DNA of 64,000 nucleotides from CAKVOD01 sp964606505 (lineage in GTDB: Bacteria > Bacillota > Clostridia > Christensenellales > UBA1242). The stretch's first letter is position 1; each line of letters opens with the position of its first letter. A program made the position numbers and the translations under genes. The stretch lies in contig CAZSGM010000001.1 in NCBI GenBank assembly GCA_964606505.1, positions 186,001-250,000 of the forward strand. Reading direction: 5' to 3'. Under the pieces are notes generated by a model. The model searched no databases. It was given only the letters and a program-made list of their open reading frames with translations, and was not told the origin of the DNA. This document shows positions 35,960 to 43,989 of the stretch, piece after piece.

Positions 35960-36805
35960 TTAGATAGTTGTTTCCGCGGTTTCTGTTTGAGCGTTGGTTT
36001 GAGTTTTGGCAGGGGGTTCAACTTGGGTAGGGGGTTCGCTGCGGCTGCTTTGGATTAATTGCGACAATTGGGGTTTGAGGTTTGTCAAATATTTTTGCAG
36101 CGAAAACAGTTTTTTAGGCGTCGTGCACGCATTGAATAGCGTCTCAACAATTTCGCGTTGCTTGTCCTGCGCGTAGTCGTTCCCGACCATATCGCAAAGC
36201 GTGAGTTCGGAGTTGTCAAACGTCTCGAGCAGCGCGATTTGCAACAACAGGTGCGACTTTTTGAGGTGCGGGATGGAACAACTGGAGCTGTTTCGCGCGG
36301 AAAAACTAATTTCATAACAGTTGTCGCCCATGTGGTTGGCGTACAAGTTAACCTCTTTCGCAAGGTACTGTCTCAGGTCGTTTGCCACCGCCGAAACGTC
36401 CTTATCCGTCTTGATTTTAGCAATCGGGATAGTAAACGCGTTGATTGGGTGGTTTTTGTCGTTAAACGAACAGCAAACCGTCGACTCAGGCTGCGGGTAA
36501 CTGTAGTTGAAGTACACGAGACGGTGTTTCTCGGCGTTGAATGCCTCGCGCTCGGCGGGCGACATATAGTAAACGTACACAAGTTCGTCCTTGTTGTAGT
36601 CGGGTTCAACTATTTTTTTGCGCGCAAGGTGCCTGATTAGGTCGTTTTGCAATGAGCGCGCAACAACCTTGTACAGGTGTTTCACTTTCTCGTGCAACTC
36701 CGCGTTTTGGCGCGTGCTTGCCGTCTTAATAATCAGTGCAGGAACCATTCCGTCGGGACAGTTGTCGCGGATAAATTGATAATCAATTTCGTCAATTTTT
36801 TTCAT
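35960..36805 (-). CDS. Tandem paralogue family, member 3 (unknown function)
   Basis: A 281-residue member with all core blocks (DYQFIRDNCPDGMVPALIIK, YYMSPAEREAFNAEKHRLVY, CCSFNDKNHPINAFTIPIAK, LTLCDMVGNDYAQDKQREIV). The usual Asn before the Gly is replaced by Val (CDMVGND), the only departure among the five. The tail is Pro/Gln/Thr-rich (SRSEPPTQVEPPAKTQTNAQ). AAAAGGAAAACACTT precedes the ATG, and the next gene upstream ends 39 bp away, so these two are likely one transcript. Confidence 0.75.
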   Translation of the reverse strand: MKKIDEIDYQFIRDNCPDGMVPALIIKTASTRQNAELHEKVKHLYKVVARSLQNDLIRHLARKKIVEPDYNKDELVYVYYMSPAEREAFNAEKHRLVYFNYSYPQPESTVCCSFNDKNHPINAFTIPIAKIKTDKDVSAVANDLRQYLAKEVNLYANHMGDNCYEISFSARNSSSCSIPHLKKSHLLLQIALLETFDNSELTLCDMVGNDYAQDKQREIVETLFNACTTPKKLFSLQKYLTNLKPQLSQLIQSSRSEPPTQVEPPAKTQTNAQTETAETTI

Positions 36806-36844
36806 AAGTGTTTTCCTTTTTTCATTTTCATTATTGCGTTTAAA

Positions 36845-37672
36845 TTACTCTTTTGCAGACTTGTCAGATTGCGAGGCGTTAGCCGCGGCTTTGCTGTCGC
36901 GGAGTGCTTTTCGCTGGAGTTTTGTCGATGTGCCGTTACAAAAAGCTAAGTACTCAGGCAGTAGAAAGAGTTTTCTAGGCCAACTTTTTACGTTCGCGTT
37001 GTTTTGGTCTTCCACAATAAACTGTTGCGACTTTTGAGGATAGCTGTTTCCGTTAATATCGCAAAGCGTGAGTTCGGAGTTTTCAAAAGTGTTTAGCAAC
37101 GCAGCTTGCATAAGTCCGCGCGATTTTTTGATGCTTAAAATAGTCGAGTGCGTGTCATACTGCGCTGAAAAGGATATGCTGAAAGAGTTGTCGTCAAGCG
37201 GCGTGCAGTGCAGCAAAACGTTTTTCGCCAAGTATTTGCGCATATTGTCGAGGATTTTAGGGACGTCCTTATCTGACTTAACCTCGCCAAGCGGGATTGT
37301 CAGTGTGTCGATTGGCTCGTTTTTGTCGTCAAACGAACAGCAAACAATCGTAGGCGGCTGTGGGTTGCTGTAACCAAAGTACATTAAACGATGTTTTTCG
37401 CTGTTGAAAACCGCCTTTTCCTCAGGCGTCATATAATAAACAATGACGTACTCGTTTTTCTCGTAGCGCTTGTCAATCAATCGCCCCTTAGCAATGTTTC
37501 TTATAATCCTGCGTCCCAGCGTACATTCAGCGAACGCCAAAGTGCGTTTTATTTTTACAAACAAGTCAGCGGTAAATTTTTGGTTCGGGGTCTTAATAAG
37601 TAGCGCAGGAACCAAGTTTTTGGGGCAGTTTTCTTCAATAAATCTATAATCAATATCGTCAATATTTTTCAT
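36845..37672 (-). CDS. Tandem paralogue family, member 2 (unknown function)
   Basis: A 275-residue member (DYRFIEENCPKNLVPALLIK, YYMTPEEKAVFNSEKHRLMY, CCSFDDKNEPIDTLTIPLGE, LTLCDINGNSYPQKSQQFIV). The DKQREI block is altered to KSQQFI, the most divergent form of this motif in the array. A short Ser/Ala/Lys tail follows (LRDSKAAANASQSDKSAKE). AAAGGAAAACGATT precedes the ATG. Lies 39 bp upstream of member 3. Confidence 0.75.
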   Translation of the reverse strand: MKNIDDIDYRFIEENCPKNLVPALLIKTPNQKFTADLFVKIKRTLAFAECTLGRRIIRNIAKGRLIDKRYEKNEYVIVYYMTPEEKAVFNSEKHRLMYFGYSNPQPPTIVCCSFDDKNEPIDTLTIPLGEVKSDKDVPKILDNMRKYLAKNVLLHCTPLDDNSFSISFSAQYDTHSTILSIKKSRGLMQAALLNTFENSELTLCDINGNSYPQKSQQFIVEDQNNANVKSWPRKLFLLPEYLAFCNGTSTKLQRKALRDSKAAANASQSDKSAKE

Positions 37673-37908
37673 AATCGTTTTCCTTTGTTAACCTTTTATT
37701 TTTACTGATTTTGTTTTTTGACTGTCATTTTGGTGTTTTTTAACGGTTTTTTAGCATTTTATTGATATTTTTCTGTCGTTTTTTTGCTTTTTGCAATTTT
37801 TTTTGCTTTAACTTTGATGTTTTCTATTATTATACCATATTTAAAAAAACTATGCAATAGTGGCGTGCTTTTCGCGAGCGTGAGGCTGTTGCAACGGAGG
37901 GGGAACTG

Positions 37909-38943
37909 TTACAATTCAAGGTCGCTTGAATTGTCGCCTGTTGCCGCAACGGGGGTTTTGCCCGTAGGGCTTGCGCCTCCTGCTGCAGCGTTGCTTGTGC
38001 TCTTGCTTGTGGTTGTTGCGGTGCGCTTATTTGTTGTTGCGGGGGTGTTTGAGACAGTGGTCGTGGTTGGTGTTGCCGTTGTGGTGTCGCTTGTGGGGGC
38101 GGCTGCGGCAAGTGAAGCGGCAGCTGCTTTGTTGCGCGCGTTGCTTTCTTTAATTGATGCGGAAATTTTTCCGTTTTTGCGCGCACGTTCGGCGTAACGT
38201 TTTTCTTTTTCGCGCCTTTTGCAGTCGTTATTGTACTCAGTAATGTGAAAGAGCCTAAATCTGTGCGGCGTTTCGGGTGCGTTTAGGGCGATGTGCTCGC
38301 GTTGTTGGTCTTTAGGGTAAACGTTTCCGTTTATATCGCAAAGGGAAAGTTCTCTTTCGCCGAAAATATCCAAAAGAACTGTTTGAATTACACCGTGTGA
38401 ACTAGCCAGCGAGGCAATGGTCGCGATGTGCGACGGAAAGAGCAGAAGAACAATGTTGAGACTCCCGTCGCCGTCTTCTCTTGTGCGCAAAACCGCGCCT
38501 TTGTACATAAACTGTTGCAGGTCGTCAACTATTTTATTGACATCCCGCTTTGAAGTAACCTTTCCAATTGGGACGGAAAGCGTGTCAACGGGTTCGTTTT
38601 TGTCGTTGAACGAGTAACAAAAGGTAGGGGTTAACGCCGTCTGTTTTGCATAAAAAGTCATTAACTTGTACTTGTATTTGTACATAACCGCGCGGTCTTG
38701 CGGCGTTGCGTAGTATGCGATAAGGTGTCCGCCGCCGCGTCTTGGCTGGTTCGGTAATATTTCTCTGAACATACGAATGGGGATGTTGCGGTCGAGTTCG
38801 AGTTCCGCCTTTCGATATATCGCTTTTACAACCTTGTGCATTTCGGGGAAGTTGTATGACTCTCGAATGAAAAATGTAGGAACAAGATTATTGGGGCAGT
38901 GCTCCACAATAAATTGATAATCGCTTTCTAAAAAATCACTCAT
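37909..38943 (-). CDS. Tandem paralogue family, member 1, with long low-complexity tail
   Basis: A 344-residue member and the most divergent (DYQFIVEHCPNNLVPTFFIR, YYATPQDRAVMYKYKYKLMT, CYSFNDKNEPVDTLSVPIGK, LSLCDINGNVYPKDQQREHI). After residue ~245 it has about 100 residues of Ala/Thr/Ser repeats (SDTTTATPTTTTVSNTPATT). It is the first gene of the run. AAGCGAGGTATAT precedes the ATG. The 237 bp to member 2 include a T-rich stretch but no clear terminator, so continued transcription is possible. Confidence 0.75.
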   Translation of the reverse strand: MSDFLESDYQFIVEHCPNNLVPTFFIRESYNFPEMHKVVKAIYRKAELELDRNIPIRMFREILPNQPRRGGGHLIAYYATPQDRAVMYKYKYKLMTFYAKQTALTPTFCYSFNDKNEPVDTLSVPIGKVTSKRDVNKIVDDLQQFMYKGAVLRTREDGDGSLNIVLLLFPSHIATIASLASSHGVIQTVLLDIFGERELSLCDINGNVYPKDQQREHIALNAPETPHRFRLFHITEYNNDCKRREKEKRYAERARKNGKISASIKESNARNKAAAASLAAAAPTSDTTTATPTTTTVSNTPATTNKRTATTTSKSTSNAAAGGASPTGKTPVAATGDNSSDLEL

Positions 38944-39016
38944 ATATACCTCGCTTTTAACTTTGTGTGTGTGATTATGGAATTTAATAAAAATGGAAGT
39001 TTAATATTTTAAAGAT

Positions 39017-39856
39017 TTACCTTTTAGGGGCGCCGCATTGACGTTGCACATAAGCCTCATATAGGAAGATTGACGTTGCGCACGCCAAATTTAGGGAAGA
39101 AGCCTCGCCTTGCATTGGGATTTTAACAGTTTTGTTGCAAATATCCCAATAAAACATACTCAGCCCGTCTGCTTCATTGCCCATTAGCAAGATTGTTGGT
39201 TTTGTGTAATCTATTTCGTGATTGTAATATTCACCGTCCTCAGTTGTGGCAATAACCTGCAAATCGGGAAATTTTTTCTTTAAATTTTCAATAAATTCAA
39301 CAATTTCTTCGTTTGTTTCCATTTTTTGAATATCAACGGCAAAATATGAACCCATAGAAGCAACCATAACCTCGGGGTCGTAGATGTCGACTGAATGCCC
39401 CGTAACAATAATTCCATCTGCGCCAAATGAGTCAGCACTCCTAATAATGGAACCTAAATTGCCTTTTTTAGATGGTCTGTTGCATAACACAATAAAAGGG
39501 TTGTCCGATGGTTTGATTTTCATTTCTTTCATTTCAAAAACCGCCATAAGTTCCGACGTGTCTGTTTTCCCACTTATTTCCGCTATAAGTTCCTTTGAAA
39601 AACTGTAGTTTTCATATGCGGGATGTTGCACCATTGTCTTTTTTGCCCAATCGGACAACGTGCCATTCGTTTGGTAAATCCAATGCTTAACTTTCCAGCC
39701 GTATTGTAGCGCAATGTTAATGTTGCGAACGCCCTCAACAAAAACTTCCTTATACTGCAATCTCTTTTGACGATTAGTTTTTAAAACTATTATGCGCTGA
39801 AAAACATTATCCCTTTTTGTAATCCTAATTTCTGTATTCAATTGTGCTGATTTCAT
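39017..39856 (-). CDS. SpoU/TrmH-family RNA 2'-O-methyltransferase
   Basis: A 279-residue enzyme predicted to methylate the 2'-hydroxyl of a ribose in rRNA or tRNA using S-adenosylmethionine. The three knot motifs are intact: NRPSKKGNLGSIIRSADSFG with the conserved N and R (residues ~128-147), ILLMGNEADGLS (~228-239) and IPMQGEASSLNLACATSIFL (~250-269). The N-terminal ~120 residues are a substrate-binding-like domain (KEVFVEGVRNINIALQYGWK). Length and layout fit 23S rRNA methyltransferases of the TsnR/RlmB type. AAGAGGTGGGGTT precedes the ATG. The exact target nucleotide cannot be told from sequence. Confidence 0.9.
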   Translation of the reverse strand: MKSAQLNTEIRITKRDNVFQRIIVLKTNRQKRLQYKEVFVEGVRNINIALQYGWKVKHWIYQTNGTLSDWAKKTMVQHPAYENYSFSKELIAEISGKTDTSELMAVFEMKEMKIKPSDNPFIVLCNRPSKKGNLGSIIRSADSFGADGIIVTGHSVDIYDPEVMVASMGSYFAVDIQKMETNEEIVEFIENLKKKFPDLQVIATTEDGEYYNHEIDYTKPTILLMGNEADGLSMFYWDICNKTVKIPMQGEASSLNLACATSIFLYEAYVQRQCGAPKR

Positions 39857-39973
39857 AACCCCACCTCTTTTCCTTATATTATATACGAGTTGGGGCGCAA
39901 AGTCAATGGTTATTTTAATTTTTGGGTGCGCGAGTTTTTGTAATTGCAGGCGCGGATTTGCGTTTAAAACGCT

Positions 39974-40001
39974 TTGAATATTGAAAAAAATGCGTTATAA
40001 T
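39974..40001 (+). promoter_or_regulatory. Promoter of the small membrane protein gene
   Basis: TTGAAT (39974-39979), 16 bp, TATAAT (39996-40001), 18 bp before the start codon. Confidence 0.6.
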
Positions 40002-40019
40002 ACAAACAACGGAGGCATT

Positions 40020-40313
40020 ATGGAAGAAAGGACTAAAGCGGAAATAGTTTGCGACGCAATTTGCGGGCTGATTATGCTTGTTTCGGTTGCGGTGTTTGTT
40101 ATCGTGGGCATATGCACGGACGAGTGGCATCCAACGTGGCTGATTACTGTAATTGGCGCGGTGGTTTGCGGTATTATTAGCATTGTTTGCAACGCTGTCG
40201 TCGGCATTAAAAAGGTTGACGCAAAAAAACAAGTTGAACCTGCGCAACCAAAGGCCGTTGACGTGGAAGTTGTGAAAACGGGCGCGGAACAGCCAAAAGT
40301 TGACGAAGAATAA
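40020..40313 (+). CDS. Small two-helix membrane protein
   Basis: A 97-residue protein. GGAGGCATT precedes the ATG at 40020, which I prefer to a start 13 codons upstream that would lie within the promoter. Two hydrophobic helices (IVCDAICGLIMLVSVAVFVI and WLITVIGAVVCGIISIVCNA) are joined by a short loop containing DEWHPTW, followed by a charged, Pro/Val/Glu-rich cytoplasmic tail. Resembles the many small DUF-type membrane proteins of Bacillota; no function is known. The downstream 150 bp lead to enolase and hold a weak AAATCG/CGATTT hairpin. Confidence 0.65.
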   Translation: MEERTKAEIVCDAICGLIMLVSVAVFVIVGICTDEWHPTWLITVIGAVVCGIISIVCNAVVGIKKVDAKKQVEPAQPKAVDVEVVKTGAEQPKVDEE

Positions 40314-40469
40314 GCAACAATTGCAAAAACAATTAAAAACAATCGTAAAACAAGCAAAAAATAGCGTAAAATGGACAAAAACTAACGAAAAAATGATAAA
40401 TCGGCGAAAATCTCGTCGATTTACTTTTTGGATATTCATTATTAAATTTAGGACGCAGTGGAGGTAAAT

Positions 40470-41723
40470 ATGGAAATAACGAACATAAAGGCGAGGCAAA
40501 TTTTTGACAGCCGCGGGAACCCAACTGTTGAGGTTGATGTAACGCTTTTAGACGGCAGTTTGGGGCGTGCAAGTGTTCCGTCGGGGGCGAGTACGGGCGC
40601 ATATGAGGCGGTTGAACTGCGCGACGGCGACAAGGCGTTGTACGGGGGCAAGTCGGTGTTTTCTGCGGTCAACAACGTAAATACCGTGGTAAGGGACGCG
40701 CTCATCGGGTTTGACGCGGAAAATCAGGCGGGGCTTGATAAGGTTTTGCTTGATTTGGACGGAACGGCGAATAAGTCGAAACTTGGCGCAAACGCGACGC
40801 TCGGGGTTTCGCTCGCGGCGGCGAAAGCGGTTGCGCAAAGTAGGCGCATTCCGCTCTACAAACTTGTTGGAAACGGCACAAAACTCCCCGTGCCGATGAT
40901 GAACATCCTAAACGGCGGCAAACACGCGGACAACTCGCTCAACATACAAGAGTTTATGATTGTAACGCACGGCGCGACGAGTTTTGCCGAGTCAATGCGT
41001 TTTGGAACAGACATTTACCGCAACCTCAAGCAGATTTTGAGGGAGAAGAACCTCAGTTGCGGTGTCGGGGACGAGGGAGGGTTTGCGCCCAACCTTTCTT
41101 GCGACGAGGAGGCGTTGCAACTTTTGTGCGAGGCAATTGAGAGAAGCAACCTGCAGGCGGGCAAGGATGTTAGCATAGCGCTCGATGTTGCGAGTAGCGA
41201 GATGTTTAACGAGGCGAAGAAAATAGGGAAAACAAATTGTTACTATTTTTGGAAAACGGGCAAAATTTTTGGCGTCGACGAACTTGTGCGTTATTACGAG
41301 AAACTTGCCGAGGTTTACCCGCTTGTTTCAATCGAGGACGGGGCGGATGAGGACGACTTTGAGGGCTGGAAAACGCTCACGAGTGCGCTCGGCGGCAAGG
41401 TTCAACTTGTGGGCGACGATTTGTTTGTAACGAACGCAAAAAGGCTGCAGGCAGGCATCCAGCAAGGGATTGCGAACTCAATTTTGATAAAACCTAACCA
41501 AATTGGGACGCTAACCGAGACAATTGAGACAATTAACCTTGCCAAAAGTGCGGGTTACTCAACTGTTATTTCGCACAGGAGCGGCGAAACCGAGGATACG
41601 ACGATTTCCGACTTGGCGGTCGGACTTGACCTTGGGCAAATCAAAACGGGCGCGCCTTGCAGGAGTGAGCGCGTTGCAAAATACAACCAATTATTGAGGA
41701 TAGAGGAAGCAGAAAATGACTAA
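40470..41723 (+). CDS. eno: Enolase (phosphopyruvate hydratase)
   Basis: Catalyses the conversion of 2-phosphoglycerate to phosphoenolpyruvate in glycolysis. 417 residues; the usual bacterial length is 415-435. Seen: N-terminal ARQIFDSRGNPTVEVDV, GASTGAYEAVELRDGD, the catalytic-region GGKHADNSLNIQEFMIV, the metal and acid residues in GDEGGFAPN, SIEDGADEDDFEGW and LVGDDLFVTN, the lysine-bearing NSILIKPNQIGTLTETIE, and SHRSGETEDT. GGAGGTAAAT precedes the ATG at 40470, and a GTG four codons earlier overlaps that site. The stop codon overlaps the next gene by 8 bp. Asn replaces a more common Thr in GKHADNS, which is found in other clostridial enolases. Confidence 0.98.
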   Translation: MEITNIKARQIFDSRGNPTVEVDVTLLDGSLGRASVPSGASTGAYEAVELRDGDKALYGGKSVFSAVNNVNTVVRDALIGFDAENQAGLDKVLLDLDGTANKSKLGANATLGVSLAAAKAVAQSRRIPLYKLVGNGTKLPVPMMNILNGGKHADNSLNIQEFMIVTHGATSFAESMRFGTDIYRNLKQILREKNLSCGVGDEGGFAPNLSCDEEALQLLCEAIERSNLQAGKDVSIALDVASSEMFNEAKKIGKTNCYYFWKTGKIFGVDELVRYYEKLAEVYPLVSIEDGADEDDFEGWKTLTSALGGKVQLVGDDLFVTNAKRLQAGIQQGIANSILIKPNQIGTLTETIETINLAKSAGYSTVISHRSGETEDTTISDLAVGLDLGQIKTGAPCRSERVAKYNQLLRIEEAEND

Positions 41724-42006
41724 AGTTTGGGCAAGAGCGATGACAAAGGATAAAATCGTTTTGGATAGAGTGTTTGAGTTGGACGACGACTTTGACGACG
41801 ACAACTTTTTTCAGCAGGTCGCGAGTATTTGCCAAGCGATGGATGTTTCGACGCCCGTTGTTTTGCAAAAACACATTAGCGAGATGAAAAAGTTTAATCA
41901 CGCCGCGTTTTTGGCGAACGAGTTTATAGAGAGTGTCAACTTTGATAAATTCATAGTCGAGCGCATAGACGACGAAGAGAAAAAGGAAAATCCTTTTTAT
42001 ATATAA
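41716..42006 (+). CDS. Small acidic protein translationally coupled to enolase
   Basis: A 96-residue protein beginning inside the last codons of eno (8-bp overlap), which suggests coupled translation. The sequence (MTKDKIVLDRVFELDDDFDD, FQQVASICQAMDVSTPVVLQ, HAAFLANEFIESVNFDKFIV) is acidic and alpha/beta-like with no signal peptide. I do not recognise the family by name. It could be an accessory protein of unrelated function that only shares the eno transcript. Confidence 0.7.
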   Translation: MTKVWARAMTKDKIVLDRVFELDDDFDDDNFFQQVASICQAMDVSTPVVLQKHISEMKKFNHAAFLANEFIESVNFDKFIVERIDDEEKKENPFYI

Positions 42007-42024
42007 GGTGCAAATCCTTTTCTT

Positions 42025-42111
42025 ATGGTTCACATAAGCGAAACAAATGTTAATGGGGGGGGGATTGTGTCAATCAACGCAATCAACACAGCAACCAATG
42101 CAGCCAACTAA
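42025..42111 (+). CDS. Possible 28-residue ORF containing a G9 tract
   Basis: Starts MVHISETNVNGGG and ends TNAAN. The nine G at 42055-42063 follow the eighth codon. The ribosome binding site is poor. Shifting the tract opens no longer frame, so this is either a remnant or not a gene. The rest of 42112-42433 is AT-rich intergenic DNA with nothing else visible. Confidence 0.2.
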   Translation: MVHISETNVNGGGIVSINAINTATNAAN

Positions 42112-42433
42112 TAAATACTAACCAACAAATAGCTAACAGATAATTAATAATGTAATCAAAACAATTAATAATATAATTAGTAGGACGCGCAACCAGTGTT
42201 GCAGCTGCATAAAGGATGTTGGGACGCTCAAATATAAAAAGGGAAACCATAATTTTAAAATTGAAAAGACACCAAATTTTACGTAAAAAATGCGCATAAT
42301 ACGCAAAAATACGCAAAAAAGTGGTGTTTTTTATTAAAAAAGTGTTTTTATTGATAACTTAACAGAAAAAAGTTTTTCGCAAAGCGATTGAATAGAGAGA
42401 AATAATTTGGCAAAAATTAGGTCGGAGGTAATT

Positions 42434-42643
42434 ATGAAAAAAGACATAACAACTAAAGACCTAATGGCTGTTAACGAACTTATGACGTTTGAAAACTGGA
42501 TTGCGGTAAAACTCAAACAGTACAGCGGGATGTGCAGCGAAAAGAGTTGCGCCAATTTGTTTGCAGGGTTTGCGCAGGCGCATTACGACAACCACGCGAA
42601 ATTGTTGAACTACCTAAAATCTAACGCGCAGGAGGGCAAATAA
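42434..42643 (+). CDS. CotF-like spore coat protein, short partner
   Basis: A 69-residue helical protein. GGAGGTAATT precedes the ATG at 42434, which I prefer to one nine codons upstream. The pattern (TTKDLMAVNELMTFENWIAV, ANLFAGFAQAHYDNHAKLLN) resembles the first half of the ferritin-like four-helix CotF family. Together with the next gene, 1 bp away, it would give the two halves of that bundle, as in other Clostridia with split CotF pairs. Expected on the coat of the spore or in the forespore; expression late in sporulation is inferred from family only. Confidence 0.75.
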   Translation: MKKDITTKDLMAVNELMTFENWIAVKLKQYSGMCSEKSCANLFAGFAQAHYDNHAKLLNYLKSNAQEGK

Positions 42644-42644
42644 T

Positions 42645-42929
42645 ATGGAATTTACCGAACAAGAGATTTTGCAGGACGTGTTAATTGCGCAAAAGTTTAT
42701 GCTCAGTATGTACAGCCAGTTCGGGCTCGAGTGCAGCAATCCGACGCTGCGTAACCTTTTTAACGACCTGTCAACCGTTTCGTCCGAGGAAAACTTTAAG
42801 GTTTTCAAAATGATGCACGATAAAGGTTTTTATCCAATAACAATCGCACAGGCAAAAGACGTCAACCAAGCCGTCAAAATGCACACGCAAATGCAAACCG
42901 AACTTGAAACCAAACTAAACGAGGAGTAG
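42645..42929 (+). CDS. CotF-family spore coat protein
   Basis: A 94-residue helical protein directly after the previous gene. Typical CotF features are EQEILQDVLIAQKFMLSMYS near the start, then NPTLRNLFNDLSTVSSEENF and FKMMHDKGFYPI. The aromatic and acidic helix faces match coat-F ferritin-like domains without the metal ligands. AGGAGGGCAAATA precedes the ATG. Supports an endospore-forming host together with the ger operon at 52121. Confidence 0.85.
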   Translation: MEFTEQEILQDVLIAQKFMLSMYSQFGLECSNPTLRNLFNDLSTVSSEENFKVFKMMHDKGFYPITIAQAKDVNQAVKMHTQMQTELETKLNEE

Positions 42930-42981
42930 AGCAAACAAAAGCGAAACGTAATTGAACGGACACCGCAAAAGCGGAAAATTT

Positions 42982-43006
42982 CAAGTCAACTATCATAGTT
43001 GGCTTG
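42982..43006 (+). terminator. Probable terminator of the coat protein pair
   Basis: AAGTCAACTA and TAGTTGGCTT pair around TCA; the following T-run is weak. Confidence 0.45.
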
Positions 43007-43179
43007 TTGTCGTAGTGGGGTATTTTATTTTAAATGTTAGATTTGGTAAAGTTTTGAAATTTTGAAAAATAAAAATAGTTTAATATATTGAAATAAGTTT
43101 TTTGAGAAAATTTTTAAAATCTATACGCTTTTGCTTTTTTTATGTTATAATATTACAATGAAAAATATAAGGAGCAATT

Positions 43180-43980
43180 ATGAATTATTGGACAAAGCTT
43201 AGTGTTGAATTTGCAAGCCAAAAAAATTATCTCGATTCTTTATTTAAGGTATATCCAATGTCCCCCAACTTGCGAAGAGAGATAAGTGTGGAAAAATGGA
43301 ATAAAATTAAGACTTCATTTGATAGTAGAAATAATGAAACATTAATTAGGGAATTGTTGAAACTTGAACTTTTTCCAATTAAAGATTCTTATGTAGCATA
43401 TTTAAAAAGAGATAAGTCTGCAATTTCTAGAAATCCCAATACCGTAAATAGGCTTGCAGGCGTGTTATACGAAATGGGGTTAAATGATATATATGAGAAA
43501 TGCACGCAACCCAAAGAAACAAACAGGCAAATAGGGTCTCTTTTTAAGAGGTGGATTACAAGCGGAGTTTTGGGGGCTCCAATTTTTAACGATGTTGAAA
43601 GTTTTCTAAATTCAAGTGAAAACGCAATATTAAATACGTCTGATGGGATGATGAAAAAATTTGCGGAAGAATATTTGGGGTACGACCATGATAAGGGGCT
43701 TGATTTTATTGCTCGTTTTAATAATAAATATGTTATAGGCGAGGCGAAATTTTTGACGGATAATGGCGGGCATCAATCCAATCAATTTGCTGATGCTATT
43801 TCAATGATTACGTCAAATTTGAACCCCAATAAGCTAAATGTGGAAGTAATTAAAATTGCTATTTGCGATGGAGTGTTGTACATAAAAGGGAAAAATAAAA
43901 TGCATAAACATTTATTAAATAATGAAAACGAAATTATACTTTCAAGTCTATTATTGAGAGAATTTTTATACTCTATTTAG
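43180..43980 (+). CDS. Type II restriction endonuclease, PD-(D/E)XK-like
   Basis: A 266-residue protein immediately upstream of a DNA methyltransferase. Near residue 180, KGLDFIARFNNKYVIGEAKF gives the Asp ... Glu-x-Lys layout of a PD-(D/E)XK nuclease, followed by the Gly/His/Gln stretch LTDNGGHQSNQFADA frequently seen in such restriction enzymes. The N-terminal half is helical. ATAAGGAGCAATT precedes the ATG. The recognition site is not predictable here. Codon use is clearly more AT-rich than in eno or ger genes, which suggests recent transfer together with the methyltransferase. Nine bp separate the two genes. Confidence 0.8.
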   Translation: MNYWTKLSVEFASQKNYLDSLFKVYPMSPNLRREISVEKWNKIKTSFDSRNNETLIRELLKLELFPIKDSYVAYLKRDKSAISRNPNTVNRLAGVLYEMGLNDIYEKCTQPKETNRQIGSLFKRWITSGVLGAPIFNDVESFLNSSENAILNTSDGMMKKFAEEYLGYDHDKGLDFIARFNNKYVIGEAKFLTDNGGHQSNQFADAISMITSNLNPNKLNVEVIKIAICDGVLYIKGKNKMHKHLLNNENEIILSSLLLREFLYSI

Positions 43981-43989
43981 GGGGTTAAA

